Shown: positions 51,601 to 62,700 of the stretch, piece by piece
How positions within the stretch are numbered: the first letter of the stretch is position 1
Layout of the letters: each line of letters begins with the position of its first letter
Source of the DNA: Ancylostoma caninum
Lineage: Eukaryota > Nematoda > Chromadorea > Rhabditida > Ancylostomatidae
DNA length: 64,000 nt
Reading direction: 5' to 3'
Assembly (NCBI GenBank): GCA_037903475.1
Contig: JBAJFG010000073.1
Coordinates: forward strand, 372,001 to 436,000
Notes under the pieces: generated by a model
The model's database searches: none
What the model was told of the DNA's origin: nothing
Seen by the model: only the letters and a program-made list of their open reading frames with translations
Program-made: the position numbers and the translations under genes

Positions 51601-54600
51601 GTTTGAGATTATGTGAGGTGCTACACCTATCGTGCTCCCGTAAAAATACACTATGATACGAAAATGTGATAATCTTTTCTGCCTTTTAAATAAGTCTGAA
51701 AAACAAGATTTGGGCGATGATGCGTTTCTCAAAGATTTTGGGACTGCTAGGTTTTTAGGAGTAAGGACCAACTTCAATATCATTCTTCTTCTGTATCTGT
51801 CCTGCGTCGAAAGTTGTAAATCGAACGGGTCTTGAAATAAAAACCAGCGAACTTCTCTGGTTTTAAGAAATCTTCATTCAAATTCATCATTTTCAGATCA
51901 CCAAGGTGAAAGCTTCAAGCAGTGTTGGTGGGCATATAATGTATACGATTGAAAGCGGGAACGATGAAGGCTTGTTCGCGATTGACATGGATACTGGTCA
52001 GTAGCGCTCCGTGTATAATCTGCCGTAGATGCTGAAATCACAATTAATGCTGAATTTGTTAAGGAGTCATAAGAGTGAATGGAGAACTAGACGCGGAAGA
52101 AACTTCTACTTACAATGTGACTGTAATGGCGAGGGATGTGACGAGAAATCATTTGAATTCTAGTGCTGTGCTCAATATCGAGGTTTATTCCCTTTGCATA
52201 CTCTTCCATCTACTTTCTTCTTCTTCCTATTTTTCCCTTTTTTTTTAATGCGAGGGTTTTGTAGAAAGCTGAAAATCCTCTATAGAATTTGATTTGTGCC
52301 CTTTTCAAAATTCGTTTTTGTTAGGTCACTGGTGTGAATGATAATGGTCCACGATTTGAACATCTCGTTTATCGCGTCAATGTCTCTGAATCTACCCCAA
52401 TAGACACTAAATTAGCTACGGTCAAGGCTGTAGATCCTGACGGAGGCAATGGAGTTATTACTTATGCAGTTTCTGGGCAGGATTCAAAGAGTGAGTGGAT
52501 CAAAATATTAGCATGTCGTTTTCAGGCTGAGGTTATAGAACCAAACTGATTCAAAACCATTGTTAATCTCTTTCTGAGTTTAGTAGTCCAAATGGATCCC
52601 ATTACCGGAGTAGTCCGCCTGGCACAACTGCTAGATTTCGAGAAGAAACAGCGTTACGAGGTGACTTTAGTGGCGGCAGATGACTCGCAGCTCACGGGTG
52701 AAGCGAAGCTGGTGCTCATGGTAAGTTTTTCTTCGCGACATGATGCTGCAGTGCCTGGAGCGCCACATGTGATAGTGATGTCCGGTTCAGGTTGAGGACG
52801 CTAATGATGAGCCACCGAAGTTCTCGACACCTTTTGCTTCGGCTACCGTTTCTGACACGGCAACTTCAGGACAATTTGTGGCGATCATGAGCGTTACTGA
52901 CGATGTTAGTTATTAATCTTTTCTTTACACTACTTATTTCTTTTGTTTTTGCTGATGAACTCAGTGAGCTTCCTGTTCAGGACACCGTATCCTCCATCGA
53001 AGGCGGGCATCGTCTACTTTACTCTATCATCGAAGGAGACGAAACATTGTTCTCCGTCTCAGAGCACAGCGGAGAAGTGACACTTCTGCGATCAGTTGAC
53101 GCCGACGACATCTCTGGTGACAGCGGAAAGAAGACATTGAATGTGTCGGTGTCAGATGGCTTATTCACAGCGTACGGACAACTGACTGTGACAATCGCTG
53201 TATCGGGACGTCGCCAGCCACCTCCAAGATTTGAGCAGAGTCAATACGTTGTGGCCTTGAGGGAGAACAAGTATGTGTTGTACTGTTATTGCACTTCTAT
53301 ATATTTCAGTAAAAAAAGAGAAGGAAATTTGCTGTCATATTTGATACTGCAAAACGAAAAGATCATTTTCATAGTTTCTCCTTGAAAAAAATTCTTGAGA
53401 TGTCACATTTAATGGCATCAAGGTATTTTTGGGCACCTCTATGCTAACCTTTTTTTCATTTTTGACCCATATTTTTACCACTTTTTTAGTTGTAGTTTTG
53501 GGTTGGTGAAAAAGCTCTGCAACACTTTTTATTCCCATTTCTAATGTGGGCTGTCACCTTTTCGTGACCATGTGCAACCACTTACACAAAATGAGGCCTG
53601 GGAATCAACAGGGGCTCGAAAATGAGGCGTCAAAGTTTTTCAATCCAAAACCTCCTGCGTTCTGGCAGGAAGGAACAGAGGAGCTGCCCAAAAGATGGGC
53701 TGAGATAATACACAGTAACGGTAAATATAGCATTAGTTGAAATTTCGTTTTAATGAAGAAATCCATTTCCAGAGAATTGTTGTAAGTGTTGCCGAACGTT
53801 TTCACCAACCCAATAGTTCACTCCATTTCAGTGCTCTATCCAACAAAACGTCGATCTTTACTGTACAAGCTCGTGACGGTGTGCCACCCCTCCACTATTC
53901 AATTGGTAGTGGGGACTCTCGAACGAAACCATTGCGTATAGAGAAGTTGACTGGAAGGATTCATCCAAAAATTGTGTTCAACTACCGTACACAGCATCTT
54001 TACAAGTAAGCTAATACTTCTTTCAAATAATTTTTTTGGACTTTTTCTAATCCGTAATTCTTTTCAGAGTACCACTTACTGTTGAGGATGCGATTGGTCG
54101 ACGAGCTTTTAGTACGCTAACCTTGAACATAGTTGATGAGAACGACAATGCTCCAGTTTTTGTCCTGTCAAAGTATGCTATTTTTCCAAAGCTGGAGGCT
54201 CTACCTTGTTTTATCGTATGTCATCCTCAGGTACTCAGCTTCCGTTTCTGCAAGTGCACGTGAGGGAGAAGCGTTACTGATGGTATCAGCGACAGACGAC
54301 GACCTCGACGATGCGATCGAATACACCCTCCTTGGAGACGACAAAGCAGCATCAACGTTCAAGATACATCCACGCCACGGAACGCTTTCAGTAGCGGGAG
54401 CACTCGAGTCGTTTGGTGAGCCAGACACCTGTAGTTTCCCCCAGAACTTTTAATAATTGTTCTTGTTTAGTGGGCACTACCCTTAATGTCGCAGTGCGGG
54501 CCACTGATCAAGCCAATCCACCGCACCATGGGACTACCCAGGTTTGTTCTGCTGCTTATCGTTTAATACCCGTCAGTTTGAAGATTGAGGTCTTGTTCGT

Positions 54601-56667
54601 TTCTTAGTAGTTGTTTCAAACCTAAATTCCAAGCTCCCGAAAGCAAGTAGTGGCTTGAGTGGTAGTTTTTTTTTGCGAGAAGTTGAGCGGGAGGGTAGAG
54701 CTCAATCGTTGTAATCTTTGCGATTGGCCCAGGCTTGTGAGAAGATATAAATGCTCTTCGAAGTGCTTTCTCCATAAGGAATCCTAGTTAGCAAGAACAG
54801 TGTCTTGAGTCACTGTCTGACTCTTGACCCATTTCCTTCATCTTCTCTAGCGGTTTTAGCTCAATCTACTCATTTTGTTCGAAGCATACATCATTCGCTA
54901 CTTTATATCACAGCATAAATTCAGGTTTCTATCTCGGTTCTCCCTGAAAACGTGCCTGTGCCGAAGTTCAGCAACAGTCATTACTTGTTCGTGATAGCTG
55001 AGGATTGCGCTGTAGGAACCGTGGTTGGAAAGCTGCAACAAACTGAACAAGGTGAGAAAGAAGTTGAGTTTTTGCCATCACTAGATGTAAAATATTCAAT
55101 TTTTTTCAGAAGTTGGTGAGGTTCGCTTCTCTGTATTCGACACTTCCGCGGACTTTCCACTTACTGTTGACCGAACGACTGGTAAACTGATCGTTCGACA
55201 GCCATTGGACAGAGAGAAGAAAGAGGTGACGACCTTTCTTATTCCGGTATTTTTAGCTGATTATTAATTATATTGACTTATTAGTACTTGTTAAAGGTTT
55301 GGAGATTTGCTGTGCGAGCTGATGCTAACGGTGGAGCACATGCGATTGCGACAGTAACGCTTCGCCTTTCCGACGTAAACGACCACGCACCAACGTTTGT
55401 TGGAGCTTACGATCGATTATCGATCAGTGAAGATGCACCGGTTGGGACGAGTGTGGCGGTGTTCTCGGCCACAGATATGGACAACTCACCAGGAGGAACG
55501 ATTGCGTTCAGCTTGGTGGAGGTACGATGATTCTGCATTTTCTACTGAGAGGCACTCTACTACTGTTTCATTCAGGAGGGCAAGAATGACAGTGCCTTCA
55601 AAGTTGATCCAGAGTCCGGATGGTTGGTGGTTGCTTCACCGTTAGATCGTGAAACGCGGTCATTGCACGAATTGGTTGTACGCGCAACAGATGAAGGAGG
55701 GCTGTTCACGGATCACAAGGTTAAGGTTGAGGTACGATCTGCTCCGTTCGTTTCCAAGGTTTTCTTTTCACGTTTCAATGATGTTTTTAGCTTTACTTGT
55801 TTACTTTTCTCTACATTTTGTAGTCTAGTCGCATTTGGCACCGAGCTGGCATAACTTCAGGTCACCGACGTAAATGACGAGCCACCTCGATTTGACGAGA
55901 ACTTCTACATGGTAATCGTCGATGCCAGTCACCTATCCGTTGGCCAAATCATTGCTAGAGTGGAAGTGACGGTGGGTGAAGTAATATTCCAGTTGCCTGT
56001 GAATATTCGGATAATTTGAAATATTTAAGGACAAGGATCTGCCACCGTTCAACAACACTCGGCTGTTTATCAGCCGTGGAAATGACGACAGCCTGTTCAG
56101 GATTGACGACTCTGGGAAAATTTCGATTGCGCGTTTGAATCAGCATGTAATGCGAGATAACTACAACCTTACACTGTTAGCGTTTGACGGCACTCATGCT
56201 ACCACTGCCATAATGATGGTTACGCTGAATTCTGGAGCGTCATCGACGTTTGAATGTGACCCGGACGAGGCTATTGAAGTGAAGGTTCCCGAGAATGTCA
56301 AGAAGAACAGCGAGATTCATCGTGAAGAGTCTCGGCCCGCAACCGCCAGCGCCCGATATTTACTGATTTCATCCGAGGTGTTGCCGTTTGCAGTAGATCA
56401 GGATACAGGAACAATAACGACGAAGGCAGTGTTAGATGCTGAAACGAGGAGGAAGGTTGGTTTCACATTCTCTCGCCACTTTTCTTCCTTTGTGAGTCTA
56501 TTGTTAATGCATTTGAATTGCAATAAAAACCTTTTTGTGAAAAATGCATACATGTCCAAGTGCATGAAATTGTTCTTTCACTGAAGTGTCGCTGTTTAAG
56601 TATTTGCCTAAATTATGCAATCATTTTGGGATTTCGCTCTATCCTACACTCCTCTCCTCTACTCTCC

Positions 56668-56705
<38 letters not shown>

Positions 56706-59700
56706 GTTTTTGTATCCCTGTACGGATGCCTGGAATCGTGAGAATCTAGATTAACTGTGGGAAATCTCTTCAATATCCATAACTTTTCAGTACACCTTCA
56801 CGAGACAGTTGGAAATGAAGAATTCTGGCTCCACCTGCAGTCAAACAGTCACTGTACTTGTCGAAGACGTGAACGATGAAACTCCAAAATTCGTAAAGGA
56901 CGAGTTTGTTGCCTCTATCCGAGAAAACGAACCTGCGAGCGAAGCTGAAAGACACTTTGTTACAAAAGTTCACGCTGTTGACAAGGTGCAATTGCGTAAC
57001 TTCTAACGCGTAGTCAGCGATCCTATACATGGCTAATTTTTCAGGATTCTGGTGCCTACGGACGAGTACAATACAGCTTGGTGTCAGACCACGGTGTATT
57101 TGTGATTGACAGTGAAACTGGTGCAATCACTGTGACCCGTCCCTTGGATCGAGAACAGACACCTGAGTATGTGCTGGAGGTGCTGGCTCGTGATTCAGAC
57201 CCGGTGAAATCGAGGAGTAGTGAGGGTTGGTGTTTGGTTATGTTGCAGCTATGATACAGGGGTATCAAAAAGTTTCCGGCCTCCGCTTGCCTGTTCCATA
57301 TTCCTGTACTGCTTTGAGAGCGCCATGTAGGGTGAAGCCTTTCATGTTAATTTGTAGAGTTTCATGAGATTTCGTTAAACTTCCCAGGAATAAGAACGTT
57401 TTATTCAAGCCAAGGTATGGTTATCGCTCAAAAAATGTGTATCCAGCGAGGAGCAACCGACGAATTATTGTTTTGTAAACGAAATTTATTGAACAAAATC
57501 TAAATCCGCCAATGAATTCTGAACGAAGAGGAAGTTTTCTAGCATTCCCACATAAAATTTCGGAACTCAATATTTTTAGTGGAGTGACAATCGGTCAGAA
57601 ACAGAGCGACCTCTGATCAACGAGCAGAGACAAGACGAAGACAGACTACTGTCGCTGTAGAAAAAATCACTAAGCGCCGCAGACAGGCTTTAGGTGCAGT
57701 AAGCGCGCAAGGACCTAAGCTATTCAAAACTTCCTTTGGGAATTTTTTAGGCTACCATCTAAGAATTTTAACCTTCGCAGAACATTGAGTCTTTAAAACC
57801 TTTTCGGCGTCCAACAAGAAAATTCCAGTTGAATATTCAGAGAAGAGTTTTAGGAGTTTTATAGAAAACGGAAAGGACATTCTGTAGTATATTGACTGCC
57901 AATAAGTGGCAAATTCACAGCAAAGATTTGAAGTCCTAAGCGTGGAGTACTGGGTCAGGATGGGCAGATCTCTGAGAACAGTGCGATCGAACACGGAAGC
58001 GGGGGTGAAAATGTCTTGCCCAAAGTGCTGTGCGATAGAGAAAAAATTTTGTCACCTTATCACCTGCATGTAAACCTCAACGAAGTGGATTGCTACAACG
58101 CTACTTTGATCCACACTTTTCGGAAATGAGTCAAGAAAAATGACGGCAGAAATTCAACCCGGAAGTCAGACTCTTCAATGAGACATCACTTTCCACAAAA
58201 TTGTATTGCTTCATGACAATGCGAATGCATTTCGCTACTTCGGCCAGTTTGTAAAGGCAGTCCAGGGACTAGATACTAGAATCCGTGAGAAAATCTGAAA
58301 CGGCACTTCACCGTAACGAAACAAACAACGAAAAAGAGTCTGCGTTGGGTGTTTATGTTCGGCTGATAAAAATTCTTATAAAATTGGGTAAGTTCAATAA
58401 AATGACAAAATGAAGAGTGTTTTGGTCTTCGATGGATGCATATTCATTTACTCTAAAATTTCACTGCGGCAGCTATTCTGCAAGTGGTTCAGGCCGGAAA
58501 CTTTTTGATACCCCTGTAAGATAGTTTTCTTGGTAGAGAAGTCCACTAAACCCTGTATGAAGGCTAGTTTCTTTCTGCTGCATGCATATCCGGATGACAG
58601 CGAGATTCGTGCAGTTACATGACCAGGATTATGTCCAGGCGGGCGCGTTTCATAGATCATAGTTTGTGGCCTTCGCGCCATCGGCTTTTAATGCAAAATT
58701 TCCACGCATACTTATTTCACTCGTAACCACTACTGCTCATTGATCGTGAAAATTCGTCCTTAACGGCTCTCGAAGCGATATCGTTTAGAATTGCACAAGT
58801 AGCGAGCGTACGACTCTGCGACTTGGTCTCCTTGTTTTGTTCAAATTCTAATGGAGGTGCAGAAAAAATCTCAAACTATCTTTTCAGCGACTGTACGGAT
58901 CACTGTGATTGACCAGAACGACAATCCACCGGTGTTCGAGAAGAATGAATATGCACTGCAGGTAAGTTCTTCAATTCTTTCGAACTATTTGTCTCTTCTG
59001 TAGTTTGTTTTTCCCAACAAAAATGCTTTAATCTAAATTACATCAGGTCATGGAATCAGAATCTATCGGCTATACGCTAGTGACCGTCCAAGCTCAGGGT
59101 GGTGATGCTGGCGAGACTGTCACCTACTCTTTGACTGAAAACGGAACCCACAATTCTTTTGTAGAGCTGGATAAGGAGAAAGGTTGTCAACACAACTTAC
59201 ACGTAGTGGTTTTTATCATGAAACCATGTATTGCAGGCATCCTGAAGCTTGCTAAAGGCTTGGATTTCGAAAAGGAGAAGTTGCTATCTGTAACAGTTGT
59301 CGCAACGGATTCTGGAAAGCCGCCATTATCATCGGAGGCTGTTGTTACAATACAGGTAACAATTTGGTGTTATAATGACTGAGTTGATGAGGCATGTATC
59401 CAATTTTTTTTTGTACATTGACTCACGATTTTTGCTAGGTTCTGGACGAGAACGACAATATTCCTGTATTCACAAAAGAGAGTTACAAGACGTCGGTTGA
59501 TGAGAATTCGGCTAATGGTACGAAAGTGCTGAAGGTAAGCCATTTTTTCCTATTCATATGAGTTTCTTAACCATTTGTCGGGACAGCGACTATAGGACTT
59601 CATCAGTGAAAATTTACTTTTTTTTCATGTTCGTTGCACTTTTTTATATTACTTTTGTTTATTTCTCCTTAATGTTTTCTTTTATGACTCTCAAAAATCT

Positions 59701-62700
59701 ATTGTAGGTGAAAGCTGTGGATGCTGATAGTGAACATTATGGTCGTGTAGCGTATGCCATCAAGGAGGACCTCGGTCCTTTCCAAATCGATGACAATGGT
59801 TGGATCACTGTGGCAGGAGTAGTTGATAGAGAGACGGTATGCGTAAAACAGTTTTTTTTGTCCATTGAATGCTTAATCTGGCGAAAATTGCAGAAGCCTT
59901 ATCATCGTTTCCAAGTTGAAGCTCGTGATGGAGGTGAACCACCGCAGAAGTCCGTGGTTACTGTCCTCATTGATGTGAACGACATTAATGACAACGCTCC
60001 AGTTTTTGCGGATTGTAACATGACAGCTGTAGTGCAGGTACAATTCTTTTACAATTTTTTCATAGATTTTCTCAGCAAGAATGTGAAACCCTTTCAGGAA
60101 GGAGTTATGCCTGGTCACGTGGTTCTCACTCTTTCACTTACTGATGCCGATGGTCCCCAGTACGGAAGCCCTTTCCGTGTAGAAGTTCGTGGAGAGGGAT
60201 CGAAATGGTTCACGGTAGATGAGCAGTACAATCTCGTCACTGTGACTCGATTCGATCATTCGAAAAAGGACAGATTCTTGCTTACGGTAACTTTTCTTAC
60301 CTCACTGGAAGTAGGGTGCATGATATTACTATAAAATGTTCAGCTGATTGCGTACGATCGCGGAAATCGATCTACGGATTGCCCGCTGACTGTGTTCGTG
60401 AAGGAAGAAAGCCGGCATCCGCCTAGGATCACTCCACTAAGAATCGCTCTGATGACCCTTATGGGGGAATTCAAAGGAGGAGTCATTGGAACTGTTCAAG
60501 CTAGGGATGAGGTTTGTTCGCCCATTACTGTGTTTCTTCTCACGAGTGGGGAGGTAGTGCGACGTAACTAGTACTAGACACTTGATAAATGTAATTTTCA
60601 AAGACCGATCTAAGACCTAGAAAACATACTGTAGCCTGCTGTGCTAGAATTAGGCTTAGTGGATTCGCATCTGATTGTTTCTTCCGTAATTATTACTCTC
60701 ATACTCTTTTTTTTTTCAAGGACAACGGCGACATGCTTCGATACTCCATCGTTGATGGTAGTGTGGTTGGACCTCTGCCGACAGAATCGCATCCAAGAGC
60801 TCACGCTGTCAAGCCGCATCTGTTCCGAGTTGATGCTAAGACTGGCGAGGTGAGTGGTTCTCTTCTTTCCCTGCAAATTCCCTCCAAAATGAAGATGAGT
60901 GTGGTTTAATTTCATTGTTTTATTCATGAAATCTCAGGTTTGGAGTGATCATGGTATTCCTGGTGGACTCCACGCATTCAATGTGTCTGTCACGGATGGC
61001 AAATTCACTACTGTTAGTTACGTGGAAGTCGAGGTACACGCAATCTTTCGCTTAGTCCTGAGATTTTGTTTTTGGTCCTTTTATCTCGTCTTCTGAGCTG
61101 GTAATAAATAATTTTTCTCTATTTTACAGGTAACTTCGCTTGAGCAAGATGCTGTAGATCACGCCGTGTCGGTGCGGCTGAAGGGAATGACAGCGCTGGA
61201 ATTCTTCACCGAGCACGCCGCAACTTTCCGTTCGATCTTTGCCCAACACCTGAACGTTGAACCAAAGAATATTCACTTGTTGAGCGTACAGGAGACTCCA
61301 AGAGGTTGCTTCGTCTATGATTTTCGGGGTTTCGTAGTCATGGTATCGCAAAGAAAAATTTTTCAGGGCGCACTCCTCGTGCGGCACCGGCGCCAAATTC
61401 CAAAACAACAGACCTCGATATTTTGTTTACTGTGTCCAGAGGAGGGGGTCGTGGCATGTTGAAACCGGATCATGTCTACACAAGACTGAAACATGACTTC
61501 CAAAGCATTGCGGATCAGAGCGGAACGATGGTTAGCTAGATTTTTAAACATCTCTAATCCGCGACCACTGGTCTTTACATATTTTGAGTCCCATTTTCCA
61601 AGGATTTTCATTTTTTTATTTTTCGAATTTCTCTCGGTGTTTTTTTTCATAAAAAAACCGTTCGTTCTCTATCCGATTGCATCGACACATCGACAAAGGA
61701 CATTTTTTTTTTCAGAAATACCAGCTTACTACCGAGATGTGCACACCGGGTGTATGCCAAAGAGGGGAATGCCGTGAGCGAGTCTATCTGGATGATCAGC
61801 AACAGACAGTCATCTCCATTGGAGGTGTCTCCTTCGTTGCACCTCATCACAGCCGTCTGGCTGAATGTATTTGCCCAGAAGGGTAAGCAAAAAATACGTT
61901 TTAGCTGATCGTTAAGCTTTTCTTTTTTTTCGCTTCTATCACATAAATCTGCTTCAGATATGGTGGAACCCGTTGTGAACTGGAGATCAATGCTTGTGCC
62001 CGGTCACCATGTCATCCTTGGGAAATGTGTGTGCCAGCAGACGACGGTAGACATGACTGTATCTGTCCTCCTGGAACAACTGGTGATCATTGTTCACAGC
62101 CGTCTTGTGACAACGAAGGCCGCTGCTTGGAGGGTAGGAATACAGCTTTCGGGTTTTTACCCCTAAGTTTGTTGCTAGATTATCTAATTAGGATTAGATT
62201 TTCCTCATCAAACAATGCAAAAATAGCAGTATTCATTGCTTAAAAATTTATACCGTGCTCCATTTCCGATTATATCCACGACTGTGAAAATCCTTAACTT
62301 TCTTGAGATGTAGACAAATTATTTTGGTGGATGTACGTAATTTACCTTACGAAATCGTTATTGCGCGAATTTTTTGCCTCGCGTTATCGTTTGAAGTTCT
62401 GAGGCTACCAAATTCTTCCATTTTTAGAAGCAGAGCTATCTGTCGGTGGTGATGGGTACTTTGAAATGTCAATAGCTCATGAGTTAGAAACCAGGATGGA
62501 AATGGAAGTGGAGCTGAAGACAACCACTCTCAAAGGAGTGATTTTGCATGCTCACGGACCAAGCGATTACCATGTGTTGGAGGTAATAATTCACTTCTGG
62601 CCAGCTGCTTGGTGATTAGGTTTCAACTATCTCCCGCATTTCAGCTTGTTGATGGACGAGTTGTGTATCGGTGGGACGCCGGCTCAGGAGAAGGTTCTAT

